64,000 nucleotides of DNA from contig NZ_JH376798.1 of the NCBI RefSeq assembly GCF_000234095.1, forward strand, positions 91,424 to 155,423, in the 5' to 3' direction. The stretch's first letter is position 1, and each line of letters begins with the position of its first letter. The translations under genes were made by a program, and so were the position numbers. The DNA is from Centipeda infelix ATCC 43532 (lineage in GTDB: Bacteria; Bacillota; Negativicutes; Selenomonadales; Selenomonadaceae). The notes below the pieces were generated by a model that saw only the letters and a program-made list of their open reading frames with translations, was not told the DNA's origin and made no database searches. This document shows, piece by piece, positions 24,177-31,623 of the stretch.

Positions 24177-25349
24177 TTATGCCACACGTTTTCCAAAGAT
24201 ACGATGCGCAGCGAGCGCAAGCAAAAGTGTAATTGCCATGGTCGGGAGGGTACTGCCGACGGGGGTGTCGAGTGTCATAAGCCAGCGGTAGCAGAGGAAG
24301 CCGATGAACCAGACAGCGAGATTGACCGTGTGGACGGAGCGTCCCGCCGCATCCTCACGCAGGAGGAAGTAGCTCGCGATCTGGACGGCAATCATCGGCG
24401 CAAAGACCGAGCCGATGATGTAGAGGAAACCCGTGATGTCATCCATCGGATAGAGCGATGCCGCAGCTGCGCCGAGCACGGTCACGCCGATGCCGACGGT
24501 GCGCCCCGCGGCGGAGCGCACGATGCTCTCGCTTGAGACCCCCGCCGAGTACGCATCGAGATACGTTGTGGTGACGGTCGAGAGGATGACGACACCGAGC
24601 CCCGCCGCGCCAAGTCCCGCGTGCAGCATGATCTGTGCGATGTCCGATTCGCCCGTGAGGATCGCCGCCCCCATGCCGATGAAGTACATCCAGCAGCTGA
24701 CGAGCCCGTAGACGAGCGCACTCACGGCAGCAGCAGCGACGGGCTTCTCCGCCTCGCGCGTGTAGTCCGAGATGAGCGGCAGCCACGAAAGCGGCATCGC
24801 AATCGACAGCTCAAGTGCCATCGCAAAGCTCATCGCCTCACCTGCCGCAGAGCCCACAGCCCCTGTCCCACCCATGATAACGGAGCAGAGGAGCACGGTG
24901 AGCAAAAACAGCCCCGTCATGGCGACGGCGTTCACGCGCTCGATGCGCAGGATGCCAATCCGAATCCAAACGATAATCAGCACGCCGATGACGAAGCACC
25001 AGAGCCAATGCCCCGCATCCATCACGGAGTTTGCCGCGAGTGCCCCGTCATAGATCATGATGCTCGTCCAGCCAATGAGCTGCATGACGTTGAGCACGGC
25101 AAAAAGCAGCCCGCCGCGTGCCCCGAACGCCATCTTGACCGTCTCCATCGCACTGCGGCGCGTGCGTGCGCCGATCAGCCCCGCGAGGAAAAGCAGCGCA
25201 CAGCCGATGATATGTCCGACCACAATGGCAATCCCACCGTCGCGAAAACCGAGGGGTGCAAAAAAGGTGCCTGTTAAAATCTCTGCAAGTGAAACACCCG
25301 CACCGAACCAGATCAGTGCATTTGCGGGGATGCTTGTACGTTTTTCCAT
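24177..25349 (-). CDS. cytX: CytX, putative hydroxymethylpyrimidine transporter
   Basis: A 390-aa NCS1-family permease with about 12 membrane helices (WFGAGVSLAEILTGTFFAPLG, IVVGHIIGCALLFLAGLIGA, LSWLPLISDYTREAEKP). CytX is the TPP-regulated NCS1 branch and is thought to import HMP or its precursors. The start ATG at 25349 lies 5 nt after GGAG; a TTG 12 nt upstream is less likely. It is the first gene behind the riboswitch. A GC-rich palindrome lies just before the ribosome site. Confidence 0.9.
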   Translation of the reverse strand: MEKRTSIPANALIWFGAGVSLAEILTGTFFAPLGFRDGGIAIVVGHIIGCALLFLAGLIGARTRRSAMETVKMAFGARGGLLFAVLNVMQLIGWTSIMIYDGALAANSVMDAGHWLWCFVIGVLIIVWIRIGILRIERVNAVAMTGLFLLTVLLCSVIMGGTGAVGSAAGEAMSFAMALELSIAMPLSWLPLISDYTREAEKPVAAAAVSALVYGLVSCWMYFIGMGAAILTGESDIAQIMLHAGLGAAGLGVVILSTVTTTYLDAYSAGVSSESIVRSAAGRTVGIGVTVLGAAAASLYPMDDITGFLYIIGSVFAPMIAVQIASYFLLREDAAGRSVHTVNLAVWFIGFLCYRWLMTLDTPVGSTLPTMAITLLLALAAHRIFGKRVA

Positions 25350-25371
25350 GGGAATCTCCAATTCATGTCCC

Positions 25372-25393
25372 CCTGCCCCGCGCGCGGGGCAGG
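25372..25393. repeat. GC-only 22-bp palindrome in the cytX leader
   Basis: A perfect palindrome centred on CGCGCG with GCCCCGCGCGCGGGGC at its core. It lies between the riboswitch terminator and the cytX ribosome site, 23 nt upstream of the start codon. As RNA it would form an extremely stable hairpin and could limit ribosome loading or protect the 5' end of processed mRNA. Confidence 0.6.
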
Positions 25394-25407
25394 CTTAAGA
25401 AAGAAAT

Positions 25408-25540
25408 CAAAAACGCGGCTATGCCAACTGACATAGCCGCGCTATCTGCACATATATCCCTACGTTGGCATTATCCAAATCAGGTTATGGGTCGGGACGC
25501 ATAATCCCCTCTCAGCCGACTGCTGTCAGCTCCCCTTATT
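25408..25540 (-). promoter_or_regulatory. TPP riboswitch with transcription terminator
   Basis: On the minus strand the aptamer (about 25540-25453) shows the THI-box landmarks AAGGGGAGC, GGCTGAGAGG, CCCGACCCATAACCTGAT, GGATAATGCCAACGTAGGGA. It is followed by a 10-bp stem CGCGGCTATG/CATAGCCGCG (25414-25441) and TTTTT, the classic switch that stops transcription when TPP is bound. It controls cytX-thiM-thiD-thiW. Confidence 0.95.
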
Positions 25541-25603
25541 CTGTTGTGCCTCCACCACCGCTCACGATTCCCTAGCGATGATTTGGTATATTCTCGTCTG
25601 AAA

Positions 25604-26575
25604 TTACTGTGCACTCATCGAGAGCTCGATGAACTTGTTGCCGAGCTTCGCCTTCTGCAGGACTTCCTCGGTGATGTCCGCGCCCGCCTCGACGATGACA
25701 ACGCCGTTGTCCATCTTGATCGTGCGCGTCGCCTTCTTGCCGAGCAGGAAGCGGCGGTGACGATCCTCGTTCACGCGCTCCGCGCTCTTGTCCTCGGCGG
25801 GCTCTGCCGCCGGCTCCTCTGCGGCGGGCATAGTTTCAGCAACAGGTGCGGGCTCCTCGGCAGGAACTTCGACCGGTGCTTCCTCCACAGTGGGCAGCTC
25901 CGGCTCTGCGGGAGGCTCCTCCATCGGAATATCCGCTGCAGCGTCCGCTGTATGTGCGGGCTCCTCTGCCGCCGGCTCTGCTGCAGGAGCCATCTCCTCA
26001 ACCGTAGGTGCTGCGACCTCTGCCACCGGCTCTGCCGCAGCTGTCTCGGCTGCGGGCGCTGTTACAGCGGGTGCCGCCGGTGCAGCCGCTGCGTCAGATT
26101 TTTTTCCGGCATCACCCTCCGGCGAGATGACCGTAACTTCCTTCCCGAAGATCGAGACCTGATCCGCCGTCACCTCGGTTGTCGATCCCTCGGGCTCTGT
26201 GATCTCACATTTCTCAATACTGCCGTCCTCACCGATGAAGATCTCGGTGATATTTCCCTGGATGACACCCGAGCGCGTGATCGCCTTCGTGCCGATGACG
26301 CGGATGTTGTCGTCGAGCAGCGTCTCAAAGTCGCCCGCCGCATCGAGCGTCAGGATGTTCTCGCTGTTGTTGATCGTGACGGCATCCTCGCCGACCGCAA
26401 TGACATTATCGTAGGGAATGAGCTTGACTCCGCGATACCAGTCCTCGTCCTCAATCGTGATCGCCGCCACGACGCGGTTCGGCGCATCGATGAGCAGCGT
26501 CTTGCTCATGCCGAGCTCGCGCCCCTCGGTGATGCTGATGACGGGAAGTCCCAGAATGTCAACGCTTTTCTTCAT
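25604..26575 (-). CDS. PRC-barrel protein with Ala/Pro/Glu-rich linker
   Basis: A 323-aa protein. Residues about 1-80 form a PRC-barrel (MKKSVDILGLPVISITEGRELG, LIDAPNRVVAAITIED, KLIPYDNVIAVGEDAVTI) and about 85-155 a second one (VIGTKAITRSGVIQGNITEIFIGEDG, DQVSIFGKEVTVI). Residues about 160-265 are almost only Ala, Pro, Glu and Val. A conserved C-terminal tail follows (RFLLGKKATRTIKMDNGVVIVEAGADITEEVLQKAKLGNKFIELS). PRC-barrels in Firmicutes occur in RNA-processing and sporulation-linked proteins; the role here is unknown. No signal peptide. Confidence 0.8.
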   Translation of the reverse strand: MKKSVDILGLPVISITEGRELGMSKTLLIDAPNRVVAAITIEDEDWYRGVKLIPYDNVIAVGEDAVTINNSENILTLDAAGDFETLLDDNIRVIGTKAITRSGVIQGNITEIFIGEDGSIEKCEITEPEGSTTEVTADQVSIFGKEVTVISPEGDAGKKSDAAAAPAAPAVTAPAAETAAAEPVAEVAAPTVEEMAPAAEPAAEEPAHTADAAADIPMEEPPAEPELPTVEEAPVEVPAEEPAPVAETMPAAEEPAAEPAEDKSAERVNEDRHRRFLLGKKATRTIKMDNGVVIVEAGADITEEVLQKAKLGNKFIELSMSAQ

Positions 26576-26613
26576 GTGTATTCCTCCATTTTACTAAAAA
26601 TGTCAGGTTGTTA

Positions 26614-26776
26614 GGGAATCGCTGATAAAATGAAGTCTGTCAGATTGGCACAGATTTTTCTGTCCGATTGAGGCAGCAAACCGGACGCATAGCAGGGCTA
26701 TGTGGAGGATTTGCTAACGAAAAGCGGGCAAAAAAGATGTGCTAAGATGACGGTGCTGAATTTATCAGTGCTTCCT
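26614..26776 (+). mobile_element. MITE copy 6
   Basis: A 163-bp copy flanked by TA on both sides; left end GGGAATCGCTGATAAAA, right end TTTATCAGTGCTTCCT. Its right repeat codes the last residues and the stop codon of the neighbouring TPR gene (CTA AGG AAG CAC TGA read on the minus strand). Confidence 0.9.
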
Positions 26777-27547
26777 TAGCTCCTGTGCGCGCCGATCCGC
26801 CTCGGCAAGCAGCTCCTTCGACACCTCGTCGAAGGGAAGCGCAGGCGTTCCCTGTGCGCTGAGCATATGAGAAACGACGGTCAGGGCTCTGCGGGAGCGC
26901 TCAAACTCCTGCACCATGACAGCGTTCTTGGCAATGATGGGCAGCGCGAGCGCCTCGTCAAAGAGGGCAAGCGCCGCATCGTAGTCCCCGAGGTTCTTGT
27001 ACAGCGTGGAGAGCTCGATGATGAGATACGGTATATAGGAGTCCTCGGGATAGCATGCGAGCGCCCGTCGGTATGCTGCAATCGCCCGCAGCGGATTGTC
27101 CGCTGCCGCCTCGTACGCCATATCCAGCAGGACATCCATGCTCTCCGGCCGCTCCTGTGCGAGGAGCGGTTGCTCCGATACGAGAGCTGCGGCAGGATAC
27201 GCCACAGCGGACACGTCCAGAGGCGCCTTCGCCTCACGGGTCTCTTCATATGCCGTAGGTGCGGGCGCATCGTTCATCGCCGCAGCGGCAGGAATGACGA
27301 CCTCCGCAGAGCAATCTTCACCCAACCCCTCCGATGCAGCGGAGGATGCCTCTGCACGCCGCCGCGCCCGCGCCGTCAAAAAACGATTGTAGAGCGTCAC
27401 CACCAGCCCTGCGCCCGCGATCAGTCCCCCCAGCTGCACATAGTACATCTGCGTGAGCGGCGGCCGCAGCGCGATCATGCCGGCAACGACACCGATGCTT
27501 ATGACAGCGGCGAGAAAGAGCGCAGAAAGACGGATCTGTGTCTGCAT
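26765..27547 (-). CDS. Membrane-anchored TPR protein
   Basis: A 260-aa protein. Two N-terminal membrane helices (LSALFLAAVISIGVVAGMIAL and YVQLGGLIAGAGLVVTLY) are followed by an Ala/Glu-rich linker and a C-terminal TPR region (MDVLLDMAYEAAADNPLRAIAAYRRALACYPED, LIELSTLYKNLGDYDAALALFDEALAL). The ATG at 27547 follows AAAGGGGGACG; an ATG 48 nt upstream has no ribosome site. The final Arg-Lys-His and the stop come from MITE copy 6, so the native end may have been longer or different. Confidence 0.75.
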   Translation of the reverse strand: MQTQIRLSALFLAAVISIGVVAGMIALRPPLTQMYYVQLGGLIAGAGLVVTLYNRFLTARARRRAEASSAASEGLGEDCSAEVVIPAAAAMNDAPAPTAYEETREAKAPLDVSAVAYPAAALVSEQPLLAQERPESMDVLLDMAYEAAADNPLRAIAAYRRALACYPEDSYIPYLIIELSTLYKNLGDYDAALALFDEALALPIIAKNAVMVQEFERSRRALTVVSHMLSAQGTPALPFDEVSKELLAEADRRAQELRKH

Positions 27548-27896
27548 TGCCGTCGTCCCCCTTTGCTCCTCACCGTTGACCAACACAGCGGACATACCGA
27601 TAGGTATTCTAAGTTTCTTTCGACATAAACACGAAAATTCCTTCTTTGGTATAGGAAATAATAAAAAAAGTCCTCCTCTTTTTTAATTTCTACCCTTTTT
27701 CATTTTTTATAGTATAGGAAATGCACCATGCAAAAACGCTACATATCAAGCCTTATGACGAATCCGTAACTTCAGTAACACCAAAGCTTCATGGGAATAA
27801 CACAGATGTTTTTGCACAAAGACGAAATAGCTACACAAAAAGGCGAATCATGGTACTTTGTAGGCAATTTGTAGACAAGTGCAAACAACAAAAATA
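27548..27896. other. Gene-free A+T-rich gap
   Basis: No credible gene. It holds the upstream region of the TPR gene (a possible minus-strand -10 TATACT near 27709) and, at its right edge, GTAGACAA (27871-27878) with AAATAGAGGGG (27892-27902). The same pair recurs at 28910-28936 on the other side of the toxin-antitoxin genes. Confidence 0.5.
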
Positions 27897-27927
27897 GAGG
27901 GGACAGCGCACGATACGCTGTCCCCTC
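27897..27927. terminator. Terminator of the toxin-antitoxin unit
   Basis: A 12-bp perfect stem GAGGGGACAGCG/CGCTGTCCCCTC with a 7-nt loop. On the minus strand it is followed by TATTTTTG, so it ends the leftward toxin-antitoxin transcript. Confidence 0.85.
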
Positions 27928-27941
27928 TGTTTGTTTATTTG

Positions 27942-28169
27942 TCACCACTCTACAACGTTATACATTACCGTCGCGCCCTTATATCGCCCGCCGTCGAAAT
28001 GAGCAAGTGCCTCAAAGTGTCCCTGCTCGTAGCCAATCGACATGAGTGCCTTGCCGTCAATGACGGACGCACCCGCCTTGATTCGGTGATCTTTTCGTAG
28101 GTTGATCTTAGCCTCACCTCCTATTTTGCGTACAAGAAAAGCACCCATCCGAAGATGCGTGCTTTTCAC
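27942..28169 (-). CDS. Small protein after the toxin gene, start unclear
   Basis: The frame codes for up to 75 aa ending INLRKDHRIKAGASVIDGKALMSIGYEQGHFEALAHFDGGRYKGATVMYNVVEW. It lies 8 nt after the toxin stop and before the shared terminator. A strong ribosome site (GGAGGTGAG) falls inside the frame about 20 codons from its first base, but no ATG, GTG or TTG follows it in frame; the nearest codons are GCT AAG ATC. The frame can be entered at GTG 28169 or ATG 28148. A start codon lost by mutation is possible. Function unknown. Confidence 0.45.
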   Translation of the reverse strand: MKSTHLRMGAFLVRKIGGEAKINLRKDHRIKAGASVIDGKALMSIGYEQGHFEALAHFDGGRYKGATVMYNVVEW

Positions 28170-28177
28170 TCAATCAC

Positions 28178-28459
28178 TCAAAACAGGTCGCTGTGTGTCC
28201 CTGTCCGTGTCAAGTATAGAATCAATTTCGTTTCAGAACGTTCGTAGATCAAAAGCCAGTCCGGCGCAATATGACATTCGCGGCAATGATTGTACTCACC
28301 GATAAGCGCATGGTCATGAAAGCGCGGCGGCAGGATCTCCCCTCGTGCAAGCGCATCCACCACTTCTCCAAGCAGAGAAAGATTGTAGCCACGCCTTCTT
28401 ACGAGTTTCAAATCCCGTTTGAATTTAGACGATTGGACAATGTCATAATGCTTTGGCAT
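28178..28459 (-). CDS. YafQ/RelE-family mRNA interferase toxin
   Basis: A 93-aa protein with the YafQ pattern: SSKFKRDLKLVRRRGYNLSLLGEVVDALARGEILPPRFHDHALIGEYNHCRECHIAPDWLLIYE, ending LYLTRTGTHSDLF. The acid/base His residues and the C-terminal HSDLF are typical of ribosome-dependent mRNA cleavers. The ATG follows GGAGGATG and overlaps the antitoxin gene by 17 nt, so the two are coupled. Confidence 0.9.
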   Translation of the reverse strand: MPKHYDIVQSSKFKRDLKLVRRRGYNLSLLGEVVDALARGEILPPRFHDHALIGEYNHCRECHIAPDWLLIYERSETKLILYLTRTGTHSDLF

Positions 28460-28742
28460 CATCATCCTCCGCATCAAGCTCTGCGAGAATCTCGCCAAAC
28501 GAATGATATGTTTTTACGTGCGGGTCGTTCATCATCCGACGCACCTCTTCGATTGCCTCCCGCGTCTCCTCGTTCGGAATGTGATCGACACTGACACGGA
28601 ACGGAATGCCCCGCGCCCGCACTGCTTGTCGGAGAAACATATTGACCGCCGTGGACAGGTTCATGCCAAGTTCCGCGAACAGTTCCTGCGCCTGTACTTT
28701 AATCTCAGGATCGATCTTGATATTTGTGCTAACAGCTGCCAT
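28443..28742 (-). CDS. RelB/DinJ-family antitoxin
   Basis: A 99-aa ribbon-helix-helix antitoxin: STNIKIDPEIKVQAQELFAELGMNLSTAVNMFLRQAVRARGIPFRV. The acidic C-terminal half (ETREAIEEVRRMMNDPHVKTYHSFGEILAELDAEDDD) would wrap the toxin. The ATG at 28742 follows AAGGTGG. The complex normally represses its own promoter. Confidence 0.92.
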   Translation of the reverse strand: MAAVSTNIKIDPEIKVQAQELFAELGMNLSTAVNMFLRQAVRARGIPFRVSVDHIPNEETREAIEEVRRMMNDPHVKTYHSFGEILAELDAEDDDAKAL

Positions 28743-28909
28743 CGAAACCACCTTACTTTCATTTTTATTTTATAGTTTCATGTGCCTGTTGTCAACACAA
28801 TATATACTTAAATGGTGATTTCTTACCCAAGACAAGTAACATCAAAGAGCACGCGACGTTTATAGAAGTCGTTCGCAATGTTTGAGATATGGCTCATATC
28901 AATGATTCT

Positions 28910-28936
28910 GTAGACAAGCTGTAGACAAATAGAGGG
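28910..28936. repeat. Direct-repeat block flanking the toxin-antitoxin unit
   Basis: GTAGACAA occurs at 28910 and 28921, followed by AAATAGAGGGG (28926-28936). The same two words occur at 27871 and 27892. The module thus lies between imperfect direct repeats about 1 kb apart. The remaining sequence 28743-28971 is A+T-rich and shows no gene. Confidence 0.5.
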
Positions 28937-28971
28937 GGGGATTTATGTACGCCTTGCGGTAAAAGGCGTTA

Positions 28972-29000
28972 TTGAAAAGCCCAACATTTTATAGTATAAT
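28972..29000 (+). promoter_or_regulatory. Promoter of ptsHI
   Basis: TTGAAA (28972-28977), a 17-nt spacer and TATAAT (28995-29000), about 85 nt upstream of the HPr start codon. Confidence 0.8.
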
Positions 29001-29086
29001 AACCATGACATTCATTCGCACGCGGAGCAATGTGCGCGCGCGGGAGAAAATATAGGCTGATTCACTAACGGATGGGAGAGGTTCAC

Positions 29087-29353
29087 ATGACGCAGGAAAC
29101 AGTTATGATCGAAAACAAGACGGGCATCCACGCACGTCCCGCATCAGTGTTCGTCCAGACGGCGACCAAGTTCAAGTCCAAGATCCAGATCGAGGCGAAG
29201 GGCAAGAAGGTCGACGCAAAGAGCATTCTCATGCTCATGAGCATGGGGCTCGTCAAGGGTACGGAGCTCACCATCATCGCCGAGGGCGAGGACGAGGCGG
29301 ATGCTGTGAAGGCACTCGCGGATCTCGTCAACTCGAAGTTCGGCGAAGAGTAA
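29087..29353 (+). CDS. ptsH: Phosphocarrier protein HPr
   Basis: An 88-aa HPr with the active His15 in TGIHARPAS and the regulatory Ser46 in KSILMLMSMGL, the site of HPr kinase/phosphorylase in Firmicutes. It accepts phosphate from enzyme I and passes it to sugar-specific EII units; Ser46-P would drive catabolite repression. The start ATG at 29087 follows GGAGAGG; an ATG 15 nt upstream is too close to that site. It is followed by ptsI. Confidence 0.95.
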   Translation: MTQETVMIENKTGIHARPASVFVQTATKFKSKIQIEAKGKKVDAKSILMLMSMGLVKGTELTIIAEGEDEADAVKALADLVNSKFGEE

Positions 29354-29473
29354 TCTGATTTGGGAGACGCCCGAGGTTTTGCAGTGTACTGTTGCCTCGC
29401 GGCGTTTTTTCATAGGGCTGCCGATCGAACAGTGCAAGGAGGAGGTCGGAAGCTCTCATAGGGGGGATAAGAC

Positions 29474-31207
29474 ATGGCAGAAACAATCCGAGGAAAGGGT
29501 GTTATCTCCGGCATTGCCGTCGGTCAGGTGCTGCTCGCGGGACAGAACCTCGACGGCTATCTCGCGGCGTACAAACCCGATACCATAGCCGAGGAGCAGA
29601 GCAAGGCGGAGGCGGCGCTTGTCGCCGTTACCGAGACGCTGCTCGCAACCATCGACCGTCTGCGGAAGGAAGATCAGGCGGAACAGGCAGCCATCCTCGA
29701 GGCGCACCGCATGATGGTACAGGACCCGATGATGGCGGAGAACATCAAGAGCAAGATCGAGGCGTGCGGCAGCGCCCCGCAGGGTATTCTCGATGCCGCA
29801 AACGAGCAGGCACAGGTATTCGAACAGATGGAGGACGAGTACTTTTCCGCGCGTGCCGTCGACCTGCGCGACGTGGGCAAGCGCATCGCGAAATACGTCC
29901 TCGGGGTCAAGGAACCAGAGATCGGTGCAGGTCAGGTCATCCTCTGCGGTGAGGAGATCGAGCCGTCCGTCGTGGCGGGGATGCCTACCGACCAGATTGC
30001 GGGGGTCATCCTTGGTTCGGGCAGTGCGACGAGCCACGTCGTCATCATCGCCAAGGCCCGCGCGATCCCGACCGTGCTCGGCATCGGCGACAAGATCAAC
30101 CACATTCAAGACGGCGACGAGATCATCCTCGACGGCAGCCGCGGCGACATCATCATCCGACCGACCGAGGAAGAGCGCCTGCTGTATCAGGACAAGATCG
30201 AGGAGCAGAAAAAACTCGCAGCGCACTATGCCGCACTCAAGGATCTGCCGGCGGTGACGAAGGACGGCGTACGCATCGAGCTCACGGCGAACATCGGCAC
30301 GCACATGGACGTGGACAACGCACTCACCTACGGCGCGGAGGGCGTGGGTCTCTTCCGCTCAGAGTTCGTCTTCATGGGCTCCACGACGATCCCGACCGAG
30401 GAGGATCAGTTCAAGGCATACCGCGCCGCCGTCGAGAAATGCGGTGGGCACATTTGCGTCATCCGCACCATGGACATCGGCGGTGACAAGCCCCTGCCCT
30501 ACCTCAACATTGACCCCGAGGAGAATCCGTTCCTCGGCTACCGTGCCCTGCGCATCAGCCTGGACCGACACGACCTCTTCCTTCCGCAGATCAAGGCAAT
30601 CCTGCGCGCAGGCCTCTATGGCAAGGCTGCGATGATGGTACCCATGGTTATCAGCGTGAGCGAGATCCAGCGTGTTCAGAAGCTCGTCGAGCAGGCAAAG
30701 GTCGAGCTCACCCACGAGGGCAAGGAGTACTCCGACGAGGTGCAGGTCGGCATCATGGTTGAAACGCCTGCCGCCGCCGTCGTCTCGCCGCTGCTCTCCC
30801 AATACGTCGACTTCTTCAGCATCGGTACCAATGACCTCATCCAGTACACGCTCGCAGTCGACCGCGGCAACGCGCAGATCGCACATCTCTACAACCCGTT
30901 CAACCCCGCCGTCCTCCGCCTCATCCAACGCACGATCCAGAGCGCACGCGAGCGCGGCATCTGGGCGGGGATGTGCGGCGAGATGGCGAGCGACCCGTAC
31001 GCCGCCGTCATCCTGCTCGGCATGGGCATCACGGAGCTCTCCATGAGTGCGCCGTCCATCCCGCGCGTCAAGGAGATGATCCGCTCCGTCACCTCGACAC
31101 AGGCGAAGGAACTCCTCGCCGATGTCATGAAGATGGAGCACGGTGTCGATATCCGCGCCTATCTGCACAAGATGCTTGAGGGCTCGGATGCGAGCGCAAG
31201 TGTCTGA
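29474..31207 (+). CDS. ptsI: PTS enzyme I (PEP-protein phosphotransferase)
   Basis: A 577-aa enzyme I of normal length. The phosphorylated His188 is in GSGSATSHVVIIAKARAIPTVLG. The PEP-binding barrel has GVGLFRSEFVFM, RTMDIGGDKPLPYL, ENPFLGYRALRISL, MVPMVISVSEI, GIMVETPAAAV and FFSIGTNDLIQYTLAVDRGN. It starts the PTS cascade in the cytoplasm and phosphorylates HPr from the gene just upstream. The ATG follows GGGGGGATAAG. Confidence 0.97.
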   Translation: MAETIRGKGVISGIAVGQVLLAGQNLDGYLAAYKPDTIAEEQSKAEAALVAVTETLLATIDRLRKEDQAEQAAILEAHRMMVQDPMMAENIKSKIEACGSAPQGILDAANEQAQVFEQMEDEYFSARAVDLRDVGKRIAKYVLGVKEPEIGAGQVILCGEEIEPSVVAGMPTDQIAGVILGSGSATSHVVIIAKARAIPTVLGIGDKINHIQDGDEIILDGSRGDIIIRPTEEERLLYQDKIEEQKKLAAHYAALKDLPAVTKDGVRIELTANIGTHMDVDNALTYGAEGVGLFRSEFVFMGSTTIPTEEDQFKAYRAAVEKCGGHICVIRTMDIGGDKPLPYLNIDPEENPFLGYRALRISLDRHDLFLPQIKAILRAGLYGKAAMMVPMVISVSEIQRVQKLVEQAKVELTHEGKEYSDEVQVGIMVETPAAAVVSPLLSQYVDFFSIGTNDLIQYTLAVDRGNAQIAHLYNPFNPAVLRLIQRTIQSARERGIWAGMCGEMASDPYAAVILLGMGITELSMSAPSIPRVKEMIRSVTSTQAKELLADVMKMEHGVDIRAYLHKMLEGSDASASV

Positions 31208-31278
31208 TTTGTTGCAAAAGGCACAGACAAAGGCGCTGTTTTACGTCATACTGTACATGTGTGTTATATTTTGAAGAC

Positions 31279-31312
31279 TTCCTGCTGCGCTTCGGTGCGG
31301 CAGGAACTTTTC
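31279..31312 (+). terminator. Terminator after ptsI
   Basis: TTCCTGC pairs with GCAGGAA around a G+C-rich inner stem with a GCTTCGG loop, followed by CTTTTCG. Confidence 0.6.
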
Positions 31313-31338
31313 GTTTGAGCGTTTAAGGGAGACCGACC

Positions 31339-31545
31339 ATGAAACTATCCATCGACAACGCTGCGTGCGTCTCCTGCGGCATGTGCGCCGAGCGGCTGCC
31401 CGCCGTCTTTCGCATTGACCGCACGGCTCGTTCCGCCGTACTCGTGCGCCAGCCCGTACCGACCGAGCAGGACGACGCACTCGAGGCGGCGGAGGACTGC
31501 CCCGTCGGCGCAATTATTTCTTCGATTTTCGTGGCAAACAGATGA
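31339..31545 (+). CDS. Small single-cluster ferredoxin
   Basis: A 68-aa protein with CVSCGMC near the N-terminus and CPVGAI near the C-terminus, which fits one 4Fe-4S cluster bound by three N-terminal Cys and one distal Cys (Thermotoga/Desulfovibrio ferredoxin type). The ATG follows AAGGGAG. It has its own short unit between ptsI and galM. Its electron partner is not apparent. Confidence 0.82.
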   Translation: MKLSIDNAACVSCGMCAERLPAVFRIDRTARSAVLVRQPVPTEQDDALEAAEDCPVGAIISSIFVANR

Positions 31546-31623
31546 TTATGTGATAAAATGAGAGTGATTTTTTTCGATTGTCATTTCCAGATGGCGGCAC
31601 AGCCGCATGGGGGGGAACCTACG

